Shown here piece after piece: positions 15,152-23,794 of a DNA stretch of 47,531 nucleotides. The notes beneath the pieces were generated by a model that was not told the DNA's origin, did not search any database, and saw only the letters and a list, made by a program, of their open reading frames with translations. The position numbers were made by a program, and so were the translations under genes. Where the stretch lies: contig JAGLTS010000041.1 of the NCBI GenBank assembly GCA_023135165.1, forward strand, positions 1 through 47,531, written 5' to 3'. This DNA comes from Phycisphaerales bacterium. Its GTDB lineage: Bacteria; Planctomycetota; Phycisphaerae; Phycisphaerales; JAGLTS01. The number at the start of each line of letters is the position of its first letter. Positions within the stretch are counted from its first letter, which is position 1.

Positions 15152-16180
15152 CTACGTGGCGCCTGCCGCCCGCATGGACGCGAGCCGTTCCACGATCGCC
15201 TTGTTCACACCGCTGCGAAGGAAATCGCGGGACTTGAGGATCGCATTGCGGATCGTCCTCGCCTCGGATGATCCGTGGGCGATCATACAGCACCCGTTGA
15301 CCCCAAGCAGCGGCGCCCCGCCGAACTCGTGGTAGTCGTGCCTGGCGTAGATCGCCCGTACGACAGCGGCAAAGCGCGGGCCGATCTCCGGGTCCGAATT
15401 GCGAATCTCCCGTTCGATCGCGCGGAAAACGGATCGGGCCAGCCCTTCGGCGAGTTTCAGAACGACATTGCCCACGAAGCCGTCGCATACGATCACGTCG
15501 GCGACGCCGTCAAACAGGTCCCGGCCCTCCACGTAGCCGATGTAGTTGATGTCGTCGGCTGCGGGGTTGTGCCGAAGGAACTTACGGACCTCCTTAATCA
15601 TCACGGTGCCCTTGGCCTCCTCGCTGCCGATGTTGATCTGGGCGACACGTGGATTCGTAATGCCGAGGAACTTGCGGGCATAGACATCCGCCATCACGCC
15701 GTATTGCACCAAATGGGCGGGGCGAGGCTCGGGGTTGGCGCCAGCGTCGCAGACGACGATTGGGCCGTGGTACGTCGGGATGACCACCGCGATCCCCGGC
15801 CGATGGACGCCGGGCAGACGTTTCATGTACATCGTCGCCGCCGACACGCAGGCCCCGGTGTTCCCCGCTGAGACAGTGATATCCACCGGGCGTTCCTCCT
15901 TCCGGCTGGCCATCTGCATCATCCGGACAATGGAGGAGTTGGGCTTGCTTCGAACCGCGTCGACGGGCGGCTCATCCATGGCGATCGTTTCGTGGGTGTG
16001 CTCGACAACCAGGCGGTGATCGTCCACGCCTCGGCCGTCCAGAACATCCATGATCAGATCGGTCCGACCGACGAGGATCATCTGATCGTCTGCATCAAGC
16101 TGCTTCAGGGCATCCAGGGCGCCGTCGAGAATAGCGTCGGGCGCGTGATCCCCGCCCATGACGTCGATGGCGATCCGCAC
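15152..16180 (-). CDS. plsX: Phosphate acyltransferase
   Basis: 342 residues. Converts acyl-ACP to acyl-phosphate, feeding phospholipid synthesis at the inner membrane. Diagnostic start MRIAIDVMGGDHAPDAI, then TVSAGNTGACVSAA, VVCDAGANPEPRPAHLVQYG, VIVCDGFVGNVVLKLAEG and the C-terminal GGAPLLGVNGCCMIAHGSS. The start codon is GTG (CAC at 16178-16180 on the plus strand), with GAGGT upstream overlapping the end of rpmF. Only 4 bp separate it from rpmF, so translation is probably coupled. The rpmF-plsX-fabH order is conserved across bacteria. Confidence 0.95.
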   Translation of the reverse strand: MRIAIDVMGGDHAPDAILDGALDALKQLDADDQMILVGRTDLIMDVLDGRGVDDHRLVVEHTHETIAMDEPPVDAVRSKPNSSIVRMMQMASRKEERPVDITVSAGNTGACVSAATMYMKRLPGVHRPGIAVVIPTYHGPIVVCDAGANPEPRPAHLVQYGVMADVYARKFLGITNPRVAQINIGSEEAKGTVMIKEVRKFLRHNPAADDINYIGYVEGRDLFDGVADVIVCDGFVGNVVLKLAEGLARSVFRAIEREIRNSDPEIGPRFAAVVRAIYARHDYHEFGGAPLLGVNGCCMIAHGSSEARTIRNAILKSRDFLRSGVNKAIVERLASMRAAGAT

Positions 16181-16184
16181 AGGA

Positions 16185-16367
16185 TCAGACCTCGCTGCCG
16201 GTGCGTACCGTCAGGCCTGGGCGGACGTACCCGCACGCCCGACACGCACAGTGGGGTTTCCGAGGCGAGCCACAGTTGGGGCACCGGACCGTCTGAATGC
16301 CCTTGAGGGCCAGATGAGATCGGCGCCGGTCGCGGCGACCCGGCGAGATTCGATGGGTTGGATGCAT
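16185..16367 (-). CDS. rpmF: Ribosomal protein bL32
   Basis: 60-residue large-subunit protein. It has the basic N-terminal RISPGRRDRRRSHLAL segment matching the SKSRRDxRRAH block of L32, then two Cys pairs, CPNC and CRAC, of the zinc-binding form. The start differs from the usual MAVPKRR: here MHPTHRIS. The ATG at 16365-16367 was chosen for the AGGAG nine bases upstream; the frame is open a further 16 codons upstream without L32-like sequence. First gene of the rpmF-plsX-fabH operon, served by a good promoter at 16445-16473. Confidence 0.9.
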   Translation of the reverse strand: MHPTHRISPGRRDRRRSHLALKGIQTVRCPNCGSPRKPHCACRACGYVRPGLTVRTGSEV

Positions 16368-16444
16368 CAGCGCGCTCCTAAACCAGGGAGGAATCGGCGA
16401 ATCAGCGTCCAACACGATCGGACCCGCCAGCCATTCAGCGAGGA

Positions 16445-16473
16445 AATGTAGATTCTGACCCCGCCCGTGTCAA
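16445..16473 (-). promoter_or_regulatory. Promoter of rpmF-plsX-fabH
   Basis: On the minus strand, -35 TTGACA (16473-16468), 17-bp spacer, -10 TACATT (16450-16445). Predicted start near 16438, giving a leader of about 70 nt before rpmF. It is back-to-back with the tRNA-Lys promoter. Confidence 0.75.
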
Positions 16474-16482
16474 CACTTGGCC

Positions 16483-16510
16483 TTGACGGGACCGCTGTGT
16501 TGCGTATCTT
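16483..16510 (+). promoter_or_regulatory. Promoter of tRNA-Lys
   Basis: -35 TTGACG (16483-16488), 16-bp spacer, -10 TATCTT (16505-16510). The expected start, about 7 nt downstream, falls on or next to the first base of the mature tRNA at 16517, so the transcript may need little or no 5' trimming. Confidence 0.65.
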
Positions 16511-16516
16511 TGTCCC

Positions 16517-16589
16517 GCCTCCCTAGCTCAATCGGTAGAGCAACTGACTCTTAATCAGCAGGTTGCCGGTTCGAGTCCGGCGGGGGGCA
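16517..16589 (+). tRNA. tRNA-Lys (anticodon CTT)
   Basis: 73 nt forming a full cloverleaf. Acceptor GCCTCCC (16517-16523) with GGGGGGC (16582-16588), discriminator A. D-arm GCTC/GAGC with AATCGGTA loop. Anticodon arm ACTGA-CTCTTAA-TCAGC, anticodon CTT, with an A-C mismatch at the top pair. T-arm GCCGG-TTCGAGT-CCGGC. The CCA end is not encoded. Confidence 0.95.
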
Positions 16590-16779
16590 TTGAGGTATGC
16601 ACTGGCAGGCCGACGAACCCTGAGGGGCGACGGTGACACGGATCAAGCGGACCGCAGCGTCCTGTGGGGCTGCTGTATGTTGCGTGATCGCTGCGGGCTT
16701 TCCGCTCCATCCGCGCTTCGCACTGCCTGGCTGTTGTGCGGACCGGCCCGGCACTGGCCAGCCGGAGCGCACCGCGGAA

Positions 16780-17775
16780 TCAGCCGCCCGCGACAACGAT
16801 GTCGTCGAACCAGGTTTCCAGATCGGGGGCGGTGTCGGGATCTTCGCCATGACCCTGCAGGTATCCGCGACCCTTCCAGTCACCCTCGTTACCGGAGTAT
16901 TGATTCCTGCTGAAGTACACCTTGTCCGCGCCGGCGGAAACGATGACGTATCGGCCTCTCGGCGTGTCCGGGTAGAGCGATGCGTGCTCCAGCACCGCGC
17001 GGTAGGCCTCCAGATCGGGACTGCCGCCGTCCTGGTAGAGCCAACTCCCATCCAGCTCGGAGTCCTCGAACTCGTCCGGATTTTGCTGCCGCATATTCAA
17101 GAAACTATAGACATGGGCGGCATCCCACCAGTACGACGTGCTGCCGGCGTACCCGCCCGCAGTCTCGAAGCCGACTTCCTCGAACACCGTCGAATCCACC
17201 GAGTACCGCACATCGGCCCGGCGGAAGTACAGGATTGGATCGCGCCAGCTGTCCACAAGGACCGGCATCACCTCACACACACGCGCTTCATTGTCCGGCG
17301 TGGGGCGATCGTCGTCGACGATCTCCAGGTGATCGCCATCCGGCGTGAGGTAGTTCCCCTGGCCGAGCAGCGACGGCGCGACGTAGTACGTCGTGCCCGA
17401 ATCGGTGAGGATCTGGACCGCATCATCCACGCCGGTGTCGTCGGTCAGCCCGCCGCCCATCAGGTCGAGCATGGCGTTTTCCAGCGCGGTGAAGCCGATC
17501 GTGGCGTTCGACGAGTTGAAAAGGACCGTGTCGGGGATGTAGCCCGGCACGCGCCGATTGTCGAGTTGGAAGCTGTCACTCGCCCGGCCGATGTCGGCGA
17601 GGAACGCCTTTGTCGCGCCATCCTTTGCTATCGAGCGGACCTTGCCCAGCGCCGGTAGCAAAATGGCGATGAGCAGCGCGATGATCGCAATGACCACGAG
17701 CAGCTCCACAAGGGTGAAGCCCGCCGGGCGGAATGTGACATGACGATGGATTCGTACTTGACGGCGTGGCGGCAT
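16780..17775 (-). CDS. Prepilin-like (pseudopilin family) protein
   Basis: 331 residues. Leader MPPRRQVRIHRHVTFRPAG, canonical cleavage G|FTLVE with Glu at +5, then the hydrophobic helix [20 protein letters not shown]. The periplasmic domain has no recognised catalytic motif and contains YYVAPSLLGQGNY, DSWRDPILYFRRADV and PRGRYVIVSAGADKVYF, the last a feature of type II secretion pseudopilins of the GspG-like planctomycete class. The ATG at 17773-17775 has AGGAGGT six bases upstream. It stands alone between tRNA-Lys and gmd (divergent). The cleavage site is standard here, unlike the copy at 2849. Confidence 0.87.
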   Translation of the reverse strand: MPPRRQVRIHRHVTFRPAGFTLVELLVVIAIIALLIAILLPALGKVRSIAKDGATKAFLADIGRASDSFQLDNRRVPGYIPDTVLFNSSNATIGFTALENAMLDLMGGGLTDDTGVDDAVQILTDSGTTYYVAPSLLGQGNYLTPDGDHLEIVDDDRPTPDNEARVCEVMPVLVDSWRDPILYFRRADVRYSVDSTVFEEVGFETAGGYAGSTSYWWDAAHVYSFLNMRQQNPDEFEDSELDGSWLYQDGGSPDLEAYRAVLEHASLYPDTPRGRYVIVSAGADKVYFSRNQYSGNEGDWKGRGYLQGHGEDPDTAPDLETWFDDIVVAGG

Positions 17776-17974
17776 GGGATACCTCCTGCGGGGGCCGAGC
17801 CCGCCACGCTCATCCAACACAAGCATATCACGCCAGCTGCCCTGGGCAATCCCGCGCTTGCACTTTGTTCGTATTGACGCCTGTTGATGCACACGCAACA
17901 CCTCTCCACGGGTGCCCGAGCCCCAAAAGCGTGTACGCTACGTGGTCCCTCGCCACACGGAGAATGGAGCCCCC

Positions 17975-19063
17975 ATGAACCCAACACCCCCATCACCCCC
18001 CCCACCTCTCACACCCGGAACGGCGCTCGTCACCGGCGTCACCGGACAGGATGGCAGCTACCTTGCCGAGCTTCTCCTCCGCAAGGGCTACGAGGTGCAC
18101 GGCGTCGTGCGGCGGTCCTCCACCTTCAACACCGCTCGCATCGATGCCCTCTATCAAGACCCGCACGAACACGATGTCCGCCTGAAGCTCCACTATGGCG
18201 ACCTCACCGACGCCAACTGCCTCGCCAAGCTGCTCAGCGAGGTCCAGCCCGACGAGGTCTACAACCTCGGCGCCCAGAGCCACGTTCGCGTCTCCTTCGA
18301 CATGCCCATCTACACCGTTGACACCGTCGCCATGGGCGCCATCAAACTCCTCGAAGCCGTCCGCGACTATCAGCAGACGACCAGCCGGGCTGTGCGCTAC
18401 TACCAGGCATCCAGCAGCGAGATGTTCGGCAAGGTCGTCGAGGTCCCACAGACGGAGACGACGCCATTCCATCCACGCTCGCCGTACGGTTGCGCCAAGG
18501 TCTTCGCGCATCACACCACGATCAACTACCGCGAGTCGTACGACATGCACGCATCGTGCGGCATCCTGTTCAACCACGAATCGCCACGGCGCGGCGAGAC
18601 GTTCGTGACGCGAAAGATCACGCGCGCGGTCGGTCGAATCAAGCTCGGCCTGCAAAGCAAGCTCTACCTCGGCAACCTCGATGCGAAGCGCGACTGGGGG
18701 TATGCGGGCGACTTCGTTCAGGCCATGTGGCTGATGCTTCAACAGGATGAGCCTGGTGATTACGTCATCGCGACCGGTGAGACGCGCTCCGTCCGCGAGT
18801 TTTGTGAACTCACGTTCGGACATGTTGATCTGGACTACAACGACTTCGTCGAGATCGACCCGCGCTACTTCAGGCCCGCGGAAGTGGACCTGCTCCTGGG
18901 GGACGCGGCCAAAGCAAGAAGCAGGCTCGGCTGGGCGCCCAGAGTTGATGTCGAGCAGCTTGCGCGCATGATGGTCGATCACGACCTTGAACTCGCGCAG
19001 TGCGAACTGACATTGCGAAACGCCGGCCACGACATCCCGTCGTTCGTCGGCCACGACCAGTAG
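17975..19063 (+). CDS. gmd: GDP-mannose 4,6-dehydratase
   Basis: 362 residues. Converts GDP-mannose to GDP-4-keto-6-deoxymannose, the first step to GDP-fucose, in the cytosol. SDR fold with NADP-binding [15 protein letters not shown], the family segment [37 protein letters not shown], the catalytic Tyr-x3-Lys in [27 protein letters not shown], and [17 protein letters not shown]. All are strong Gmd signatures. The ATG at 17975 has GGAG at close spacing; a short proline-rich N-terminus ([13 protein letters not shown]) precedes the fold. It starts the sugar cluster, with a methyltransferase and the GDP-fucose synthase downstream on the same strand. Confidence 0.96.
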   Translation: MNPTPPSPPPPLTPGTALVTGVTGQDGSYLAELLLRKGYEVHGVVRRSSTFNTARIDALYQDPHEHDVRLKLHYGDLTDANCLAKLLSEVQPDEVYNLGAQSHVRVSFDMPIYTVDTVAMGAIKLLEAVRDYQQTTSRAVRYYQASSSEMFGKVVEVPQTETTPFHPRSPYGCAKVFAHHTTINYRESYDMHASCGILFNHESPRRGETFVTRKITRAVGRIKLGLQSKLYLGNLDAKRDWGYAGDFVQAMWLMLQQDEPGDYVIATGETRSVREFCELTFGHVDLDYNDFVEIDPRYFRPAEVDLLLGDAAKARSRLGWAPRVDVEQLARMMVDHDLELAQCELTLRNAGHDIPSFVGHDQ

Positions 19064-19099
19064 GCAAGGCCTATCCAACTCGCGCTGCCGCGAACACGC

Positions 19100-20095
19100 A
19101 TGTGTATCTTCAACTGGATCAACGAACACCTTCAGCCGACCCGATGCGACTCGCCGGAGTTGATCTACGACGACATGGCCTCCCAGTCCGGTCGATGTCT
19201 GCCAATTCTGTACCAACCGTTTGATGCAAGGAACCGCACGCATTGGTGCGATCGCGGCTGCATCCTGGACTTCTTGGAGGCAACGCGAGCAGAAGGCAAG
19301 AGCGTGCTTGACTTCGGCCCGGGCGACGGTTGGCCGGCGCTGCTCCTCGCGCCGTTTGTCGAATGTGTTGTTGGAGTTGATGCATCCGTGCGCCGGATCG
19401 GAGAGTGCAAGCGTAACGCCGAGAAGCTTGGCATCGGTAACGCGACGTTCGTGCACGTCCCGCCGGGTGAGCCGCTCCCGTTCGATGATGGCTCATTTGA
19501 CGCGGTGACGGCGGCATCATCCGTCGAACAGACGCCTGACCCGAAGGCGGCGCTCGCGGAACTCCTTCGCGTGCTCAGGCCCGGCGGAAGGTTGCGAATG
19601 GCGTACGAATCGCTCACGCAGTACCGCGGTTGTGAACACGATCTCTGGCTGCACCCGATCGACGAGGCTCGCTGCAAGCTCCTTCTCTATGACCGGCGCA
19701 TCGACGCACAACGCGTGCATCACGTCGCGCTCAGCCTCGCTCTGTCCGCTGGGCAACTCACACGAGCCCTGACGGATCGTGATGAGAAACTCACCATCGC
19801 ACACGTGACACCTGAGAGACTCGCTGCCTGTCGAAACCACATCACTGAAACAGTGACCTGCGCGCTCACCCATCCCAGCACCGCAACATGGTGCGAGTGG
19901 CTCCGAGAACTCGGTGCGCGGGACACTGCTGCAACCGAGTCCGGCGGAGACGCTGCGGGTGTCGTGTTCGATCGTGCGTCGGAGGGGGCGCAGCCGCGCG
20001 GGGTCGCCGACGTCGATCGTCTGTTGCGCCCCACGGTGGCGGAGGCTGTGCGGCGCACCGCCATCGACGCGTGCCGGATCACCGCCGTGAAATGA
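19100..20095 (+). CDS. SAM-dependent class I methyltransferase
   Basis: 331 residues. SAM-binding motif I is [16 protein letters not shown]; then [11 protein letters not shown] (acidic ribose-binding residue), [23 protein letters not shown] (motif IV region) and [13 protein letters not shown], the Methyltransf_11 pattern. The remaining C-terminal 150 residues resemble nothing recognised. It lies between gmd (37 bp upstream) and the GDP-fucose synthase gene (22 bp downstream), so a sugar or sugar-nucleotide O-methyltransferase is a reasonable inference, but the substrate cannot be read from sequence. The start at 19100 has no good ribosome site; coupling to gmd is possible. Confidence 0.8.
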   Translation: MCIFNWINEHLQPTRCDSPELIYDDMASQSGRCLPILYQPFDARNRTHWCDRGCILDFLEATRAEGKSVLDFGPGDGWPALLLAPFVECVVGVDASVRRIGECKRNAEKLGIGNATFVHVPPGEPLPFDDGSFDAVTAASSVEQTPDPKAALAELLRVLRPGGRLRMAYESLTQYRGCEHDLWLHPIDEARCKLLLYDRRIDAQRVHHVALSLALSAGQLTRALTDRDEKLTIAHVTPERLAACRNHITETVTCALTHPSTATWCEWLRELGARDTAATESGGDAAGVVFDRASEGAQPRGVADVDRLLRPTVAEAVRRTAIDACRITAVK

Positions 20096-20117
20096 CGCGG
20101 CCGGGTACAATCCCCGC

Positions 20118-21101
20118 ATGTTCAACTGGACCAACAAGCGCATCATCGTCACCGGCGGAGCGGGCTTCCTCGGAACCGTTCTGTGCAGGAAACTCTACGA
20201 AAAGGGTGTCCGAAGGCGTAATCTCTTTATCCCCGTCTGGAAGGGTGACGACCCCGACCGGGGCTTTGACCTGACCGAGAAGGATGACTGCGCGCGACTC
20301 TACGGCGATGCATTCCCCGGCGCTGACATCATCATCCATCTTGCGGCGGAGGTCGGCGGCATCGGCGCGAACCGCGACAACCCAGGCAGATTCTTCTACG
20401 CCAACATGGCCATGGCGATGCACCTGATCGAGCAGGCCCGCACGCACGGCCTCCCCGGGCGAGGCGGCACGTTCGTTCAGGTCGGAACCATCTGCGCCTA
20501 CCCGAAGTTCACACCCGTTCCATTCTCCGAAGAGAACCTCTGGAACGGATACCCCGAGGAGACCAACGCGCCCTACGGCATCGCCAAAAAGGCGGCGCTC
20601 GTCATGCTCGATGCTTACCGTCAACAGTACGGCATGAAGTCCGCCTACCTGCTCCCTGTCAACCTTTACGGCCCGGGCGACAACTTCAACCTCAAGACCT
20701 CACACGTCATCCCCGCGATCATCCGCAAGTGCATTGAAGCGCAGGATCGCGGCGACGATCACATCGAAGTCTGGGGTACGGGCAGCGCGTCGCGCGAGTT
20801 CCTCTACGTCGAGGATGCGGCCGACGGCGTCATCCGCGCTGCGGAAGTCATGGATGAGCCGACGCCGATCAACCTCGGCACACACATGGAGATCACGATC
20901 AAGGATCTCGTCGAGTTGATCGTGAAGCTGACTGGATTCACCGGCGAACTTCGCTGGGACGCAAGCAAACCCGACGGTCAACCTCGTCGCTGTCTCGACA
21001 CATCGCGCGCCAAGGAACTGCTCAACTGGCAGGCGCAGGTTGGATTCGAGGAAGGCTTGCGCGATACGATCGCCTGGTATCGCGACCATCACGCCGAATG
21101 A
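20118..21101 (+). CDS. fcl: GDP-L-fucose synthase
   Basis: 327 residues. Epimerises and reduces GDP-4-keto-6-deoxymannose to GDP-L-fucose. SDR nucleotide-binding [12 protein letters not shown], then the family-typical [36 protein letters not shown], catalytic Tyr-x3-Lys in [21 protein letters not shown], and [17 protein letters not shown]. These match WcaG/Fcl closely. With gmd upstream this completes the two-step route from GDP-mannose. The stop codon overlaps an ATG (ATGA at 21098), a possible alternative start of the next gene. Confidence 0.94.
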   Translation: MFNWTNKRIIVTGGAGFLGTVLCRKLYEKGVRRRNLFIPVWKGDDPDRGFDLTEKDDCARLYGDAFPGADIIIHLAAEVGGIGANRDNPGRFFYANMAMAMHLIEQARTHGLPGRGGTFVQVGTICAYPKFTPVPFSEENLWNGYPEETNAPYGIAKKAALVMLDAYRQQYGMKSAYLLPVNLYGPGDNFNLKTSHVIPAIIRKCIEAQDRGDDHIEVWGTGSASREFLYVEDAADGVIRAAEVMDEPTPINLGTHMEITIKDLVELIVKLTGFTGELRWDASKPDGQPRRCLDTSRAKELLNWQAQVGFEEGLRDTIAWYRDHHAE

Positions 21102-21106
21102 CTCCC

Positions 21107-21125
21107 GCCGCCTGCGGCTTCGCGC
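21107..21125. repeat. Short hairpin repeat, copy 1
   Basis: GCCGC-CT-GCGGC followed by TTCGCGC. A near-identical copy (two differences) is at 21577-21595. Each lies just after a stop codon, one after fcl and one after the acetyltransferase gene, so it behaves like a 3'-end or REP-like element. Confidence 0.5.
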
Positions 21126-21142
21126 AACGCCCCGATCAACCC

Positions 21143-21571
21143 ATGACCGACGAAGACGTCACACTCCACATCCGCCCGTACCGAGACGACGACCAACCCG
21201 CCGTCATCGCACTGTGGCATGTGTGCAACCTCGTCGTCCAGCAGAACGACCAGGCTGACGACATCGCGCGCAAGCTCCGCGTCCAACGACACCTCTTCCT
21301 CATCGGCACCATCAACGACGACATCGTCGCCACGGTCATGGCCGGCTACGAAGGTCATCGCGGATGGATCAATTACCTTGCCATCCACCCCAACCGGCGA
21401 GGCTGCAGTTTCGGCCGAACCATCATGAATCACGCTGAAGAGTTACTTCGCAACGAAGGCTGCCCAAAGATCAACCTCCAGGTGCGCGAAACGAATGCGG
21501 ATGTCATTGCGTTCTACAAGCACCTCGGCTACTCAAACGACCACGTCGTCAGTCTGGGCAAGCGCCTCTGA
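21143..21571 (+). CDS. GNAT-family N-acetyltransferase
   Basis: 142 residues from the ATG at 21143. GNAT fold with LHIRPYRDDDQPAVIALW at the start, VMAGYEGHRGWINYLAIHPNRRGCSFGRTIM (strand 4 and the acetyl-CoA P-loop, here RRGCSFGR in place of the usual RxxGxG), and the C-terminal NLQVRETNADVIAFYKHLGY. This is close to the YpeA/RimI-like group. The in-frame ATG at 21098 overlaps the fcl stop and would add 15 residues translated from a hairpin repeat, so the later start is preferred. The substrate is unknown; the context suggests sugar or amino-sugar acetylation at best. Confidence 0.85.
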   Translation: MTDEDVTLHIRPYRDDDQPAVIALWHVCNLVVQQNDQADDIARKLRVQRHLFLIGTINDDIVATVMAGYEGHRGWINYLAIHPNRRGCSFGRTIMNHAEELLRNEGCPKINLQVRETNADVIAFYKHLGYSNDHVVSLGKRL

Positions 21572-21576
21572 CCCGA

Positions 21577-21595
21577 GCCGCTTGCGGCTTTGCGC
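21577..21595. repeat. Short hairpin repeat, copy 2
   Basis: GCCGC-TT-GCGGC followed by TTTGCGC, immediately after the acetyltransferase stop. It matches copy 1 at 21107-21125 apart from two pyrimidine changes. Confidence 0.5.
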
Positions 21596-21625
21596 TTCTT
21601 CGCACAGCACAGGAGATCGCACCGC

Positions 21626-21808
21626 ATGTCAGCCGAACCAAGCTGCGAGCACTGCAAACTTCGGCGCTATGCCGATCGCAAGCCCCGGTCGGTCATCGCG
21701 CGCCTCTGGCGTTGGCACACGAGATGGTGCCCCGGCTGGAAGGCATACCAGAGGCAACTCACAACGTGCGACGAAGATACGCGCGTCGATCCGCCCGATA
21801 CGCAGTGA
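21626..21808 (+). CDS. Small CxxC / WCPGWK protein
   Basis: 60 residues, very basic and Trp-rich: MSAEPSCEHCKLRRYADRKP, then RLWRWHTRWCPGWKAYQ, and a polar tail. One CxxC pair plus a third Cys. An AGGAG lies 10 nt upstream of the ATG at 21626. The pattern CxxC...WRWH..CPGWK resembles a family of small conserved bacterial proteins I remember without a function; this cannot be confirmed here. It may bind metal. Its neighbours are the acetyltransferase and the Cys-rich protein at 21938, same strand. Confidence 0.6.
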   Translation: MSAEPSCEHCKLRRYADRKPRSVIARLWRWHTRWCPGWKAYQRQLTTCDEDTRVDPPDTQ

Positions 21809-21937
21809 GCGCATACCCCATGGACACCAAGAAGTTCGCCCGCGACGAGAACATCCCGGCAACTCCCGCAACCAGTCGTGCCGGTCGCCAGTAGCACTAT
21901 GCGGAATCGACAGCACGCCACATGGAGAGGCACCATC

Positions 21938-22384
21938 ATGGAACTGGGACGTTGCGGATACCGATGCGACATCTGCCCCGCGCGGTCGGATGACCCCGCG
22001 GTTCGACAGCACCTCGTGGATGTCTGGCGAGCGTACTACGGACATGAACACTACACCGTCGACAACGTCCGCTGTGATGGTTGCCTCGCGGATGGCAGAC
22101 TCGCGGATGTGGACTGCAAGATCCGCCCGTGCGTGATCGAGAAAGGCATCCCGAACTGCGCTCACTGTGATGAGTTCGTCTGCGACACACTTCGGCCGTT
22201 TCTGACCAGTCGCAAGTGGCAATTCGCACGCCACGGCGACATTCCCGAGGCGGACTACCACTGCATGCACCAGTTCGACAGCATCCCGCGACTGCTAAAG
22301 ATCCGCCGTGAGCTTGGCAAGGACGCGGGCGGACTGGACTGGGCGGACCTGGATGATGCTGAGGAAGAAGAGCAGGCGTCGTAA
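21938..22384 (+). CDS. DUF3795-like Cys-rich protein
   Basis: 148 residues with many cysteines in pairs: CGYRCDICPARS at the N-terminus, VRCDGCLADG, DCKIRPCVIEKGIPNC, AHCDEFVC. The order matches DUF3795-type proteins, presumed zinc or iron-sulfur binding, function unknown. The C-terminus is acidic (DDAEEEEQAS). The ATG at 21938 follows GGAGAGG. It is in the same direction as the sugar genes but seems functionally separate. Confidence 0.75.
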   Translation: MELGRCGYRCDICPARSDDPAVRQHLVDVWRAYYGHEHYTVDNVRCDGCLADGRLADVDCKIRPCVIEKGIPNCAHCDEFVCDTLRPFLTSRKWQFARHGDIPEADYHCMHQFDSIPRLLKIRRELGKDAGGLDWADLDDAEEEEQAS

Positions 22385-22393
22385 CGCCAATGG

Positions 22394-22415
22394 CCTGGAT
22401 GTGCGGCCATCCAGG
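22394..22415 (+). terminator. Terminator-like hairpin without T-run
   Basis: Perfect 8-bp stem CCTGGATG / CATCCAGG with loop TGCGGC, starting 10 nt after the stop at 22384. No T-run follows, so it may protect the mRNA end or act with Rho. Confidence 0.45.
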
Positions 22416-22583
22416 AGCCCGCGCATCGGCCTCGGCGGGGCGGGATTGTCCATCCCCACCAGGTGACGACATCGGCTAGAATGGGGGATTCGGTTCGGCG
22501 TCGATGGGCTGTGAATACGCCCGTCGGATCAGCCGATCAAGACACGGTATCCCCAATCCTGGATTCAGAGAGGCAGGTGTGCG

Positions 22584-23636
22584 ATGCGCGTTCTCGTCAC
22601 AGGCAGCAGTGGACTCATCGGTTCCGAAGCGGTCGTTTTCTTCGACAAGATGGGTTTCGCCGTGACCGGCGTGGACAACAACATGCGGGCGGACTTCTTC
22701 GGCCCCAAGGGCGATACGACGTGGAACCGCCAGCGCCTGGAAGCGACCTGTAAGAACTTCACACACGTCGAACTTGACCTGCGCGACCGCGAGGGCGTGC
22801 TGGACCTCTTCAAGCGAGGCAACTTCGAGCTGATCGTGCACACCGCGGCCCAGCCTAGCCACGACCTCGCCGCCAGTCGGCCGTTCGATGACTTCGATGT
22901 CAACGCCGTGGCCAGCCTGAACTGTCTGGAAGCATGTCGCCGGCACTGCCCCGAAGCGCCGTACATCCACGTCTCGACGAACAAAGTCTACGGCGACGGG
23001 CCGAACTTCATCAAGCTCAAGGAACTCGAAACCCGCTGGGACTACGACGATCCGAAGTACGAGCACGGCATCGCGGAAGACTTCTCGATCGACAACTGCC
23101 TGCACTCGCTCTTCGGCGCATCCAAAGCTGCGGGCGACGTGATGGCGCAGGAGTACGGCAAGTACTTCGGCCTCAAGACCGGGATCTTCCGCGGCGGATG
23201 CCTCACCGGACCACAACACTGCGGCGTCGAGCTGCACGGATTCCTCAACTACCTCGTCCTCGTCGCGCTACGCGAGGGCGACTACACGATCTTCGGCTAC
23301 AAAGGCAAGCAGGTCCGCGATCAGATCCACAGCTACGATGTCATCAACTGCTTCTGGAACTTCGCGCAGAACCCCCAGCCGGGCGAGGTCTACAACCTCG
23401 GCGGCGGGAAGGGCAACGCGGCGAGCCTGCTCGAATGCGTCGACCTCATTGCCGACATCGCCGGTAAGCGGCCGAAGCTGACGTACAGCGAGACGAATCG
23501 CGTCGGTGATCACATCTGCTACTACTCCGATCTTCGCAAGCTCAAGGCCCATTTCCCGGATTGGGATTTGACGTACACGCTGCCCCAGATCACGGAGGAG
23601 ATGATCAAGACGATCACCGATCAGCAGCGCGCGTAA
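22584..23636 (+). CDS. NAD-dependent epimerase/dehydratase, CDP-paratose 2-epimerase-like
   Basis: 350-residue extended SDR. Nucleotide-binding [53 protein letters not shown] and [24 protein letters not shown] are the segments that resemble CDP-tyvelose/paratose 2-epimerases. The catalytic Tyr-x3-Lys reads FGASK ([13 protein letters not shown]), so Phe stands where Tyr should be while Lys is kept. That may mark a subfamily with a different mechanism or a role other than epimerisation. A purine-rich GAGGCAGG precedes the ATG at 22584. It lies at the end of the sugar cluster, separated from it by about 200 bp. Confidence 0.85.
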   Translation: MRVLVTGSSGLIGSEAVVFFDKMGFAVTGVDNNMRADFFGPKGDTTWNRQRLEATCKNFTHVELDLRDREGVLDLFKRGNFELIVHTAAQPSHDLAASRPFDDFDVNAVASLNCLEACRRHCPEAPYIHVSTNKVYGDGPNFIKLKELETRWDYDDPKYEHGIAEDFSIDNCLHSLFGASKAAGDVMAQEYGKYFGLKTGIFRGGCLTGPQHCGVELHGFLNYLVLVALREGDYTIFGYKGKQVRDQIHSYDVINCFWNFAQNPQPGEVYNLGGGKGNAASLLECVDLIADIAGKRPKLTYSETNRVGDHICYYSDLRKLKAHFPDWDLTYTLPQITEEMIKTITDQQRA

Positions 23637-23706
23637 GCCGCGCCGCGTCAAAGCGAGCTGGGCTTGTGCGTAAGCCGCATATCACGGGTGGAGCGGGGCA
23701 CACCAC

Positions 23707-23729
23707 AAAAAAACGCCCCGCGCGGGGCG
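23707..23729 (-). terminator. Terminator of the sorted-protein gene
   Basis: On the minus strand, CGCCCC pairs with GGGGCG around a GCGC loop (23714-23729), followed by seven T (23713-23707). It is about 65 nt beyond the stop of the gene at 23795-24367 and may also face the converging epimerase gene. Confidence 0.85.
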
Positions 23730-23794
23730 GGGCGGGAGGCGAGAAACCTCGAAGCGCGGTGCGTCATCAGGAAGCGCCGCGTTCTGGTTCGTAT

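Noticed and set aside
17993..19456. Long minus-strand frame opposite gmd and the methyltransferase
   Set aside because: It is antisense to intact, clearly recognisable genes and follows their codon pattern; the same applies to long frames opposite fapA (6670-7929), the PilT-like gene, hcp and the prepilin at 16780-17775.
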